Positions 1 through 7,573 of a stretch of DNA of 36,872 bases are shown here, piece by piece. Location of the stretch: the NCBI GenBank assembly GCA_013822725.1, contig PNKX01000036.1, forward strand, positions 1 to 36,872. Reading direction: 5' to 3'. The number at the start of each line of letters is the position of its first letter. The first letter of the stretch is position 1. This DNA comes from Pirellula sp. (lineage in GTDB: Bacteria > Planctomycetota > Planctomycetia > Pirellulales > Lacipirellulaceae). The translations under genes were made by a program, and so were the position numbers. The notes below the pieces were generated by a model. The model was not told the origin of the DNA. It worked only from the letters and a program-made list of their open reading frames with translations, and did not search any database.

Positions 1-78
1 TGAAACCGCTCTAGCGACACGTCAGTGGCGCTCGACTGTTTGTTCGGTTGCGATTTAGGGTTGAGAGGAAGAGACGCC

Positions 79-684
79 ATGAGCGTGGATGTGCTCAACA
101 CGATTCAGGAGTGGTTTGCACAGTCTGGCGATAAAAGTGAATTCTGGCGATGCGAGCCGACCGATGCGTTTACAGTCATCGGTCCCTCGTCTGAGAGTGC
201 TGACACGATTTACGTCTACTCCACGAAGCCCCTTTGCGTGACGGCTGCCAAGAGAGAGCATCGCGAATTTGATGGGCTGGGGTTCATCGGGCGGTATGGA
301 TTGCCGCGCGCGAAGGATGTGGAGTGGACTGGTCGTTTGCTTGATGGACGCCGGATGGTCTTTCTCGGCGATATGGACCCGGTCGACCTGATGGTGTTCG
401 CTTGGTGGCGAGCGTCGCTTGAGCCGGATCAAGTGGCTTATCTCGGCGTCAGCGATCATTACCTTCAGCGCTTGGAAATTGTGATTCCAGAGAACTACAC
501 GATGGAACTCTCGCCGTGCGAACAGCGAGCGATGCCAGTGCTGGAGGCGGTCTGTCCCGATTACCGGTCGCTGGTTGGGCCCGGTGGCGCTGCGCTACTG
601 GATGGCGGGATGAAGATTGAGTTGGAGGCTGTGGCGACACGTTTGGGGCCGCCGGGGCGGCTGTTGTTGCCGGCGGTAGGCTAG
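79..684 (+). CDS. Conserved-looking hypothetical protein, 201 aa
   Basis: I do not recognise this family. The ATG at 79 is preferred over a GTG at 25 because a purine-rich ribosome binding site (GAGGAAGAG, about 65-73) lies just upstream. The protein has no signal peptide or membrane segment and should be cytosolic. It is acidic and rich in Trp and aromatic residues. The most distinctive stretch is FLGDMDP at about residues 95-101 followed by a hydrophobic helix with two tryptophans. An aliphatic strand ending in G-D-x-D-P recalls the DxD motif of Toprim-type folds, but one motif does not establish this. It stands alone on the + strand, converging on the metalloprotease gene. The frame is well sustained and codon use is GC-rich, so the gene is probably real; its function is unknown. 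Confidence 0.7.
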   Translation: MSVDVLNTIQEWFAQSGDKSEFWRCEPTDAFTVIGPSSESADTIYVYSTKPLCVTAAKREHREFDGLGFIGRYGLPRAKDVEWTGRLLDGRRMVFLGDMDPVDLMVFAWWRASLEPDQVAYLGVSDHYLQRLEIVIPENYTMELSPCEQRAMPVLEAVCPDYRSLVGPGGAALLDGGMKIELEAVATRLGPPGRLLLPAVG

Positions 685-720
685 CTTCGTCAGGTTTGAT
701 CAACCCCGGGCGATGATGTG

Positions 721-789
721 CAACGCCGCTGGCGTTGGATGAAAGCGAAGGGGAATGAATATGCCCTCGGCTTTGGTAAGCCGGGGGCT
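721..789. repeat. Two hairpins between convergent genes
   Basis: CAACGCC-gct-GGCGTTG at 721-737 is a perfect 7-bp stem. At 763-789 lies a GCCCTCGGCT...AGCCGGGGGCT palindrome, a member of the GC-rich repeat family found at eight other places in the window. They sit between the convergent ends of the 79-684 gene and the metalloprotease gene, so they could end both transcripts, although there is no T-run. Confidence 0.6.
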
Positions 790-811
790 GCAGAGGTTGT
801 TGCTGACGGGA

Positions 812-3391
812 TTAGCAGCGGCTGCGGCGGGTGAGGGGAATCGTCGCGAGGGCGGCGAGGGCCAGGAGTCTCGTGGCGGGCTCGGGGACGTTTTGCAGGA
901 CGCCGGCGTTGCCGACGCCGCCAACTCCTCCGATGCCTCCCACTCCGCCGGCACGAGGCGTGTTCACGCGGCGGCCGAGTTGGCGTTGGAGGGCCAGCAA
1001 GTCGGCGCCGTCGACGAGGTGGTCGCCATTGACGTCGCCTGCGCTGCCGCTTGGCTGCCCCATGCCGAAGGAGTTTTTCCAGACCAGAAGGTCGTTGCCG
1101 TCGACGTCGCCGTCGAAGTCGAAGTCGCCGGTGAACGATGCTTCGGTAACGCGGAACGAGACCTTGTTGGCGGCGTAAACCAGCTGGCCGCTAAAATGGA
1201 CGTCGGTGGGGGCAATCCACTCTAGCGTGCTGAACGTGCCGAGGACTTGGCTTGCCGTGAGCAGATCGAACTGCGTCCCCACGGCGGGAAGGAAGTTGTC
1301 GGCGAGCTTGATGGCGAGCGTGCCGGCGAGTTGGGCCGTGCCGGCGCGGAGGACGTCGAACGAGACGCCTTGGGCGAAACCGCCGAGGTCCATTTCCAAG
1401 CGGCCGGCGGTCGTTTGATTGAACAGGCCGTTCGGGATCTTGAGTTCAGCGGCGGGGGCCACGACGCCGGAGTTGTCGACGCGGGCGACGGCGAGGTTGC
1501 CGGCGCCTTGGATGCGGCCGCGGTTGACGATGTTGTCGCCGAGGACTGTGGAACCGGCGGCCATCGTCAAGGATTTCTTGAGCTGCCAGCTCGTGCCAGG
1601 CAGGTCGACGTTGAGCGCGGCGCTGGCGTCGAGGGTGAAGTTGCCTTGATACTCCGTGGGGTTGCTCGACGGACCAAGCTTGGAAGTCGTCAGGTTCAGG
1701 CGGGCGCCGTTTTTCACGTTGATGCGGGTGAGTTGGCCGGTGGCCAGCGGCGCGTCGATCGTGGCGATCCCTTGCTCGACCGTCGTCGTGCCGCCGAACT
1801 GAATGTCGGCGCCAGTTAGGAGGGCGGCGTCGGCGGCTGCGGTTCCGCCCTTCAGTACGAGATTGCCGCCGAAGCTCCAGGGTTGATAGAAGTGCATCGT
1901 GCGGCCGGCGCCAATCGCGGCCGTGCCATTGAAGGAGTCGGCGAGCGGGCTGAGGACATGGAGGTTGCCGCTGACGGCGTTGATGCGACCGAATTCGTCG
2001 CCGAACTCACCGGGGAAGGCGAAAGCGCTGAAGTCGCCGTTGAGGATCGGCTCGCGGCCGCCGTCGAGATCGAGCTTGCCGTTGCCAGTGGCGGCGAGGA
2101 TCAAATTGCCGCCGGTTCCGAAGAGGAAGAACGTGCCGGCGGAGATTTCGCCGTCGTTGTTGAGTTCGCCTTGGACTTCCACCGTGCCGGCGCCCATGAG
2201 CGTGCCGTTGACGTCGATCTGTGCGCCTCGCTTGACGCTGAGCAAGGCGTTCTGGCTGACGAGATGGACGAGCCCCTTTTCGAGCTTGAGCGACTCGACG
2301 TCGAGCCAGGGGGAGCCGCTGAAGTTGCCGACGTGGATTTCGCCGCGAGTAGCATTGGCGGCGTTGCCGAGACGGAGCTCGTGGATCACTTTCAGATTGC
2401 TGCTGCCGGCGAGGAAGACCTGGGAGCCTTCGTCGATGAGGAAGGAGCGAACTTCTTTGAGCCCGCTGTCGATGCGGACGCTGCCACCGCTGCGGGCGAA
2501 GGCGTCGTTGAACCATTCGGGCGACTTGCCGCCGATCCAGTTGAGCGTGTCGTTCCAATCTTCCGAGTGGCCGCCGAAGAGGTCGATGCGGCGGAGGTTG
2601 AAGTTGGTGTAACCGTTCTGGTCGTGGGTGGCGAGGATGTCGGTGGCGGAGGGAAATGTTCGCTGGCCGGGGACGGCGATGGAATCGTTCATTAGCGCGG
2701 TGCTGAGGACGAGTTCGTAGCCGGGGCCTTCGACGGCGCCGACGTCGAGGCCGCCGATGTCGGCGGAATCGAAATCGTAATCGTCGTCGGTGGCGCTAAA
2801 GTTCATGCCGAGGCCGTGGCCGAACTCGTGCATCAAGGCAGTAAGCAGATCGAGATTGCCAATGGCGGCCGAATTGGTGAGGGCGTTCGTCGAAACGCCG
2901 ACTTCTAGCAGCGGGACGTTCGGGCCGGCGAAGGAATTGTCGGCGTGAGTCGGATTGATGTCGCGGAAGAGCTGGGCGGTGACGGGATCGAACTCCTCGT
3001 TAAGGAGCGGCGTTTCGTCGAAAAACCAAGGGATGACAGCGCTGTCTCGGTGGGTAGAGACGACGACGTCTATCGAATCAACGTAGGGAACATAGCTTGG
3101 GACGCACTTGGCGAGGCGATTCTCGTCGTCGAGATTGTCCCAGGAAATGTCGAAGTGGATTTCTTCGTCGTCGAGGATGTGCCATTCCCAGATGTCGGCG
3201 GCGGCGCGGGCGATGGTCATCAGCCGCGTGCCGTTGGGGTCGAAGGCGGGCGAATCGTCTTCGTCGTAATCGAGGCTGATTGTGAGCGCCGGCGTCGGCG
3301 AAGCGAAGAAGATTGCGGAGAGGCCGGCGACCAGCGTGGCGCCGACGCGGGCCGCGAGCGAGGGGCGGCGGGGGGAGCGTGATGTGGCCAT
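812..3391 (-). CDS. Secreted metalloprotease-like protein with dockerin-like repeats and PEP-CTERM tail
   Basis: Large exported protein, 859 aa from the ATG at 3391. An upstream non-ATG extension is rejected because it delays the signal peptide. An N-terminal signal (hydrophobic core about residues 16-35) precedes a metalloprotease-like domain with HEFGHGLG at about residues 188-195. This is the HExxHxxG zinc motif with catalytic Glu, but the position of the third metzincin ligand is Phe, so that ligand must come from elsewhere or activity may be lost. The middle is Gly/Asn/Leu-rich with repeated strand-like segments, as in secreted beta-solenoid proteins. Two Asp/Asn-rich calcium loops (GDFDFDGDVDG and GDVNGDHLVDG, about 752-804) make a dockerin-like pair. 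A GGVGG linker then leads to VPEPA, a hydrophobic helix and basic residues, the PEP-CTERM sorting signal. Substrate unknown; confident of an exported, sorted protein, less so of protease activity. Confidence 0.85.
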   Translation of the reverse strand: MATSRSPRRPSLAARVGATLVAGLSAIFFASPTPALTISLDYDEDDSPAFDPNGTRLMTIARAAADIWEWHILDDEEIHFDISWDNLDDENRLAKCVPSYVPYVDSIDVVVSTHRDSAVIPWFFDETPLLNEEFDPVTAQLFRDINPTHADNSFAGPNVPLLEVGVSTNALTNSAAIGNLDLLTALMHEFGHGLGMNFSATDDDYDFDSADIGGLDVGAVEGPGYELVLSTALMNDSIAVPGQRTFPSATDILATHDQNGYTNFNLRRIDLFGGHSEDWNDTLNWIGGKSPEWFNDAFARSGGSVRIDSGLKEVRSFLIDEGSQVFLAGSSNLKVIHELRLGNAANATRGEIHVGNFSGSPWLDVESLKLEKGLVHLVSQNALLSVKRGAQIDVNGTLMGAGTVEVQGELNNDGEISAGTFFLFGTGGNLILAATGNGKLDLDGGREPILNGDFSAFAFPGEFGDEFGRINAVSGNLHVLSPLADSFNGTAAIGAGRTMHFYQPWSFGGNLVLKGGTAAADAALLTGADIQFGGTTTVEQGIATIDAPLATGQLTRINVKNGARLNLTTSKLGPSSNPTEYQGNFTLDASAALNVDLPGTSWQLKKSLTMAAGSTVLGDNIVNRGRIQGAGNLAVARVDNSGVVAPAAELKIPNGLFNQTTAGRLEMDLGGFAQGVSFDVLRAGTAQLAGTLAIKLADNFLPAVGTQFDLLTASQVLGTFSTLEWIAPTDVHFSGQLVYAANKVSFRVTEASFTGDFDFDGDVDGNDLLVWKNSFGMGQPSGSAGDVNGDHLVDGADLLALQRQLGRRVNTPRAGGVGGIGGVGGVGNAGVLQNVPEPATRLLALAALATIPLTRRSRC

Positions 3392-3504
3392 GGGAATCCG
3401 GTGGGCTGTAGAGTCGTGGGGAGGAGAGGCGGACTCTACAGCGGTGGATTCCCCGAATTGCAACAGGGGTGAGGTAAGGGTGGCAGGCGAGATTCAGGCC
3501 GGCG

Positions 3505-3918
3505 CTACATGGCAGACGTCGTTCCAGCACGGTACTGCTCGTCGCTGACGTGCTCGAGCCAGTCGACCGCTTTGCCGTCGAGTTTTTCTTGGATGGCAAT
3601 CTGCGTGACGGCCGTTGTGGCGGTGGCGCCGTGCCAGTGCTTTTCACCGGGCGGGAACCAGATGACGTCGCCGGGATGGATTTTTTCGAGTGGTCCGTCC
3701 CAGCGCTGGGCCCAGCCGCAGCCGGCGGTGACGATGAGGGTTTGGCCCAGCGGGTGCGTATGCCAGGCGGTGCGCGCGCCTGGTTCAAAGGTGACGCTGG
3801 CGCCGGCGACGCGGGCCGGAGCGGGGGCGTCGAGCAGCGGGTCGATGCGCACTGTGCCAGTGAACCAATCGGCGGGACCTTTGCCGGAGGGTTGCGAGCC
3901 GATGCGTTTGATGTCCAT
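3505..3918 (-). CDS. Small cupin-domain protein
   Basis: A 137-aa single-domain cupin starting at the ATG at 3918; an upstream extension in the same frame looks non-coding. Cupin motif 1 is visible as TAWHTHPLGQTLIVTAG, giving metal ligands HxH and later E/Q-type positions. Motif 2 is PGDVIWFPPGEKHWHGA with the final His. The ending, which includes W, L, E and H residues after a KLDGKAVDWLEHV segment, resembles small cupins annotated near carboxymuconolactone decarboxylase-like or quinone-related genes. It is cytosolic, with no signal. It follows the aldo/keto reductase gene on the same strand after a gap of 144 bp, so it may belong to the same redox or aldehyde-response cluster. The exact reaction cannot be told from sequence. 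Confidence 0.85.
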   Translation of the reverse strand: MDIKRIGSQPSGKGPADWFTGTVRIDPLLDAPAPARVAGASVTFEPGARTAWHTHPLGQTLIVTAGCGWAQRWDGPLEKIHPGDVIWFPPGEKHWHGATATTAVTQIAIQEKLDGKAVDWLEHVSDEQYRAGTTSAM

Positions 3919-3997
3919 GGCGTGATCCTGTGAAGATTCGAGTTCGGAGCCGCGGAGAAAGTTTCTATTGAACCCATCGCAGGGAAAGGACACTTCC

Positions 3998-4021
3998 GTC
4001 TGGCTGAAAGCTGACAGCCCA
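3998..4021. repeat. Half copy of a CTGGCTGA..AGCTGAC repeat
   Basis: TCTGGCTGAAAGCTGACAGCC upstream of the cupin gene resembles one arm of the long hairpin at 27530-27592 between gatC and gatA. It looks like a decayed single arm of the same repeat family and has no visible function here. Confidence 0.4.
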
Positions 4022-4062
4022 ATTCGCGCAGGTGCATAGGGCACGCCGATTCAATAGAATAC

Positions 4063-5070
4063 TCAGCGACCGGTCATCTGCTCCAGCTTCTCAGGATAGC
4101 GTGCGCCTTGCACGGTGATCTGCGCCGCCGCAGCGTCGATTTCTTGGAGGTCCTCCGGCGTCAACTCGACTGTCGCCGCGCCGAGATTCTCTTCCAAGCG
4201 GTGAAGCTTCGTCGTGCCGGGGATGGGGACGATCCAGGGCTTTTGCGCCAGGAGCCAGGCGAGCGCGATTTGGGCCGGCGTCGCTTGTTTGCGCTCGGCG
4301 AGGACGCCGAGGAGATCGACCAGGGCCTGGTTGGCCTTCATTGCTTCGGGCGTGAAACGCGGCAGCATGCTGCGGAAGTCGGCGCTGTCTAGCTTAGTGT
4401 TCTCGTTCATCGCGCCGGTGAGAAACCCCTTGCCGAGCGGGCTGTAGGGGACGAAGCCGATGCCGAGTTCCTCGAGCGTCGGAATCACTTCCTGCTCGGG
4501 CGTTCTGGTCCAGAGGGAGTATTCGCTCTGCAGGGCCGTGAGGGGCTGCACCGCGTGGGCGCGGCGGATGGTTTGGACGCCGGCTTCGGAGAGGCCGAAG
4601 TGTTTCACTTTGCCGGCTTGAATCAGTTCTTTCACGGCGCCGGCGACCTCTTCGATCGGGACGTCTGGGTCGACGCGGTGTTGATAGAGGAGATCGATCA
4701 CTTCGATCTGGAGTCGCTGCAGAGATTCCTCGACGACTTGCTTGATGTGCTCAGGCTGACTGTTGAGGCCGGGCGCCCCGTTCGGGCTGCGGAAATTGAT
4801 GCCGTCGCGGAGATCGAAGCCGAACTTGGTCGCGATGACAATCTTGCCGCGGAATGGAGCGAGAGCCTCGCCGACGAGTTCTTCGTTCAAGTAGGGACCG
4901 TAGACTTCGGCGGTATCGAAGAAGGTGACGCCGCGGTCGACGGCGGCGTGGAGGAGCGCCGTCATCTCGTGTTTGTCTTTGGGCGGGCCATAGGAAAAAC
5001 TCATCCCCATGCAGCCGAGACCGATGGCGGAGACTTCGAGGCCGCTGTTGCCGAGTGTGCGCGTTTGCAT
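4063..5070 (-). CDS. Aldo/keto reductase
   Basis: NADPH-dependent aldo/keto reductase of 335 aa, a cytosolic single TIM barrel that reduces aldehydes or ketones to alcohols. The start is the ATG at 5070 (MQTRTLGNSGLEVS), the usual N-terminus of the family. The catalytic tetrad is readable: Asp52 and Tyr57 in FFDTAEVYG, Lys82 in IATKFG and His131 in LLYQHRVDP. The cofactor-binding end is IPGTTKLHRLEENLGA. It most resembles the AKR11-13-like general stress and YhdN/YajO group rather than plant or sugar reductases. The gene lies 126 bp downstream of the alcohol dehydrogenase on the same strand, and both lie divergent to an AraC-family regulator. This matches the layout of aldehyde-detoxification groups such as yqhC-yqhD-dkgA. 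Physiological substrate not predictable. Confidence 0.95.
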   Translation of the reverse strand: MQTRTLGNSGLEVSAIGLGCMGMSFSYGPPKDKHEMTALLHAAVDRGVTFFDTAEVYGPYLNEELVGEALAPFRGKIVIATKFGFDLRDGINFRSPNGAPGLNSQPEHIKQVVEESLQRLQIEVIDLLYQHRVDPDVPIEEVAGAVKELIQAGKVKHFGLSEAGVQTIRRAHAVQPLTALQSEYSLWTRTPEQEVIPTLEELGIGFVPYSPLGKGFLTGAMNENTKLDSADFRSMLPRFTPEAMKANQALVDLLGVLAERKQATPAQIALAWLLAQKPWIVPIPGTTKLHRLEENLGAATVELTPEDLQEIDAAAAQITVQGARYPEKLEQMTGR

Positions 5071-5141
5071 TTGTGTTCTTCTTGAATGTCGGGCCTTGGC
5101 TGCGCTGGGGGTGATCGTCATGTTTGGGCGGCGTCTATTGG

Positions 5142-5187
5142 CATGGCAGCCGACGCCCCCCGGCTTGAAGAGCCGGGGGCTAATAAA
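5142..5187. repeat. GC-rich palindromic repeat (single)
   Basis: GCCCCCCGGCT-tgaag-AGCCGGGGGC is a near-perfect hairpin between the alcohol dehydrogenase stop and the aldo/keto reductase start. It is preceded by GGCATGGCAGCCGAC, similar to the sequence before the second palindrome at 7522 and 12356. It therefore looks like half of the twin elements described elsewhere in this window. It may attenuate read-through from the dehydrogenase gene. Confidence 0.75.
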
Positions 5188-5196
5188 TTGGTCTGA

Positions 5197-6258
5197 TTAC
5201 TCCGACTTGAGCGACGCCATGTCGATCGAGAAACGGTACTTCACGTCGGACTTCGTCATCCGCTCGTATGCTTCGTTGACCTTTTGAATCGGAATCACCT
5301 CCACGTCGGCGGTGATGTTGTGCGTGCCGCAGAAGTCGAGCATTTCCTGCGTTTCGGCGATGCCGCCGATGGCAGAGCCGGAGAAACTGCGACGACCCAT
5401 GATCAGGCCGAAGACCGCGACGGGGAGCGGCTTCTCGGGGGCCCCGACCATCGTGATGTTGCCGTCGCGGGCAAGCAGGTTGATGTAGGCGTTGATGTCG
5501 TGCGGCGCGGCAACGGCGTCGAGGATGAAGTCGAAGCTGCCGGCGTGCTTTTGCATTTCGTCGGCGTTCTTCGAGATGACGACTTCGTCGGCGCCGAGCC
5601 GGAGGGCGTCTTCCTTTTTGTGCGGCGAGGTGGTGAAGACGACGGTGTGGGCACCGAAGGCGTGGGCGAACTTTACGCCCATGTGGCCCAGACCGCCGAG
5701 GCCCACGATGCCAACCTTCTTCCCCTTGCCAACGCCCCAATGGCGGAGCGGCGAGTAGGTGGTGATGCCGGCGCAGAGGAGCGGCGCCGCTCCGGCGAGG
5801 TCGAGGTTCGCAGGAATGTGGAGAACGAAGTGCTCGTCGACGACGATGCTGTCGGAGTAGCCGCCGTAGGTGACGGGCGCCGTGCCGTGCTTGTCGGGGC
5901 CGCCGTAGGTGAGGACTTGGCTGGGGCAGAATTGCTCGAGGCCTTCCCGGCAGTTTGGGCAGGTGAGGTCAGCGTCGACCATGCAGCCGACCCCGACGAG
6001 ATCGCCGGCATTGAATTTGGTGACTGCGGACCCGACCTTCGCGACACGGCCGACGATTTCGTGCCCCGGAACGCAAGGGTAAATGGCCGGCATGACGTCA
6101 TGCCATTCGTCGCGTGCGTAGTGGAGGTCGGAGTGGCAGATGCCGCAGAAGAGGATCTCGATTTGGACGTCCCGCTCAGTCGGCTCGCGACGGGGGATCT
6201 GGGCGGAAACCAGTGGCGAGGTTTTGCTGGCGGCGGAATAAGCCTTGGCTTTGAACAT
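5197..6258 (-). CDS. Zinc-dependent NAD(P) alcohol dehydrogenase, YahK/cinnamyl-type
   Basis: A 353-aa medium-chain dehydrogenase that interconverts aldehydes and alcohols. Catalytic zinc ligands are Cys41 (CGICHSD) and His66 with Glu67 (PGHE), plus a late Cys. The Rossmann motif is GLGGLGHMG, and the following TTSPHKKEDA with its Ser and Lys suggests NADP(H) preference, as in the cinnamyl-alcohol dehydrogenase branch. The structural-zinc loop reads GCMVDADLTCPNC...C: where close relatives such as E. coli YahK carry MVDSC, the first of the four cysteines is Asp here. It starts at the only sensible ATG, 6258, and is transcribed divergently from the AraC-type regulator 247 bp away. Likely role is reduction of reactive aldehydes together with the downstream aldo/keto reductase. 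Family assignment is firm; substrate is inference. Confidence 0.95.
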   Translation of the reverse strand: MFKAKAYSAASKTSPLVSAQIPRREPTERDVQIEILFCGICHSDLHYARDEWHDVMPAIYPCVPGHEIVGRVAKVGSAVTKFNAGDLVGVGCMVDADLTCPNCREGLEQFCPSQVLTYGGPDKHGTAPVTYGGYSDSIVVDEHFVLHIPANLDLAGAAPLLCAGITTYSPLRHWGVGKGKKVGIVGLGGLGHMGVKFAHAFGAHTVVFTTSPHKKEDALRLGADEVVISKNADEMQKHAGSFDFILDAVAAPHDINAYINLLARDGNITMVGAPEKPLPVAVFGLIMGRRSFSGSAIGGIAETQEMLDFCGTHNITADVEVIPIQKVNEAYERMTKSDVKYRFSIDMASLKSE

Positions 6259-6316
6259 TGGTCGTCCTTGTTATTGATTTTTGGCGGGCGGTTTAAGGTT
6301 GCGGATGAGAGTCGTC

Positions 6317-6345
6317 GCGATTGAAATCCAGTCCAGGTCAATCGC
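6317..6345. promoter_or_regulatory. Inverted repeat, candidate operator between adh and araC-type gene
   Basis: GCGATTGA at 6317-6324 and TCAATCGC at 6338-6345 form a perfect 8-bp inverted repeat with a 13-bp spacer, in the divergent intergenic region. The centre-to-centre distance of 21 bp is two helical turns, as expected for a dimeric regulator. The neighbouring AraC-family protein is the natural candidate to bind here. This is inference from position and symmetry only. Confidence 0.4.
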
Positions 6346-6505
6346 AGTCACCCGCTCGTCTCTTCGATCACAGGGGCAATTCTATGGGCGGCAAGTGGCG
6401 AGGCGATATGACGATCCTCGCGGATGCTTGTACAATTCTCTAAGTGTCGGAGCGAAGCGACCAACTGGCGTGTTCGGCTTGTATGATGCCGACATGGAGT
6501 ACGAC

Positions 6506-7432
6506 ATGAGCAATCGACGGGCCGATTTGGCGGCGGCCAATCTCGCGGAATTGGCGGAGCGGATTGGGCGGGCGGCGCCGGAGGATGGCGTCGTCGAGGT
6601 GCAGCCGGGCGTTCATTGCTATCGCAAATCGCAGACCGGCGAGCGGGTCCATAGCGTGTGCGAACCGTCGTTCTGCGTGATGGCGCAGGGGAGCAAGGTC
6701 ATTCTGCTGGGCGACGAGACTTACCGTTACGACCCGGCTCACTACTTGATCACGACGATGGAGTTGCCGGTGACAGGCGAAGTCGTCGAGGCCTCGCCGG
6801 AGCGACCCTACCTGGGTTTTCGGTTGACGCTTGACCCTGCGATCGTCACGTCGGTGATGGTTGAGTCTGGCTTCGTCGAACCCCGCGGCGACGGCAGCGT
6901 CAAGGCGCTCGACGTGAGCGCGCTCGATGCGGAATTGCTCGACGCGACGCTGCGGTTGGTGCGACTCGTCGAGAAACCGCACGAGTACCGCGTGCTGGCG
7001 CCGCTCGTGATTCGCGAGATGGCGTATCGCCTGCTGGTAGGCGCTCAGGGGAATCGTTTACGTCATCTGGCGACGTTCGGCGGGCAGGCCCATCGGATGG
7101 TGCGAGCGGTGGAAGTGATTCGCCAGAACTTCGACAAGCCGCTGAAGATCGAGGACGTCGCGCGGGAACTGTTCATGAGCGTGTCGGGGTTCCACGCCCA
7201 CTTCAAAGCGGTGACGGCGATGAGTCCGCTGCAGTTCCAGAAGCAACTGCGGCTGCAGGAAGCGCGGCGACTGATGCTGAGCGAAAACTTTGACGCGGCG
7301 CAGGCCGGCTATCGCGTCGGGTACGACGATGCGTCCCATTTCAACCGCGACTACAAGCGGCAGTTTGGCGAGCCGCCGATGCGGGACGTGGAGCGGCTGC
7401 GCGAGTTGGCTGGGGTGAGCGTCGGCGACTAA
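6506..7432 (+). CDS. AraC-family transcriptional regulator (YqhC-like)
   Basis: A 308-aa cytosolic DNA-binding regulator. The N-terminal half (about residues 40-190, with CEPSFCVMAQGSKVILLGD and a VTGEV strand) matches the AraC_N type ligand-binding domain (PF06719). The C-terminal half carries the two AraC helix-turn-helix units: KPLKIEDVARELFMSVSGFHAHFKAVTAMSPLQFQK, then RLQEARRLML and VGYDDASHFNRDYKRQFGEPP. The ATG at 6506 is chosen because GGAG at 6496-6499 stands 6 bp upstream; an in-frame ATG at 6494 is the alternative and lacks a binding site. It is divergent from the alcohol dehydrogenase and aldo/keto reductase. In E. coli the similarly built YqhC activates yqhD and dkgA in response to aldehydes, so this protein probably controls its two neighbours. 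Confidence 0.93.
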   Translation: MSNRRADLAAANLAELAERIGRAAPEDGVVEVQPGVHCYRKSQTGERVHSVCEPSFCVMAQGSKVILLGDETYRYDPAHYLITTMELPVTGEVVEASPERPYLGFRLTLDPAIVTSVMVESGFVEPRGDGSVKALDVSALDAELLDATLRLVRLVEKPHEYRVLAPLVIREMAYRLLVGAQGNRLRHLATFGGQAHRMVRAVEVIRQNFDKPLKIEDVARELFMSVSGFHAHFKAVTAMSPLQFQKQLRLQEARRLMLSENFDAAQAGYRVGYDDASHFNRDYKRQFGEPPMRDVERLRELAGVSVGD

Positions 7433-7461
7433 TTTACCCAAAGAATCGTCGCAGCGATTTC

Positions 7462-7546
7462 AGCCCCCGACTTCGCCGGGGCGTTGCGCTAGGCGGGGCG
7501 ATGTCCACCGGCATGGTAACCGACCCCCCGGCGGAGCCGGGGACTG
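7462..7546. repeat. Twin GC-rich palindromic repeat
   Basis: Two palindromes, AGCCCCCGACTTCGCCGGGG (7462-7481) and GACCCCCCGGCGGAGCCGGGG (7522 on), begin 60 bp apart between convergent genes. The same twin layout recurs at 12294-12377 and 13011-13092. The gap contains CCGGCATGGTAACCGAC, which is shared with the other copies. Confidence 0.8.
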
Positions 7547-7573
7547 AAAGGGGCGCTACAGAATTGACGCCGA

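Noticed and set aside
1883..2695. Long + strand frame opposite the metalloprotease gene
   Set aside because: It is an antisense shadow: its composition follows the GC-rich third positions of the real minus-strand gene, and it has no family motifs.
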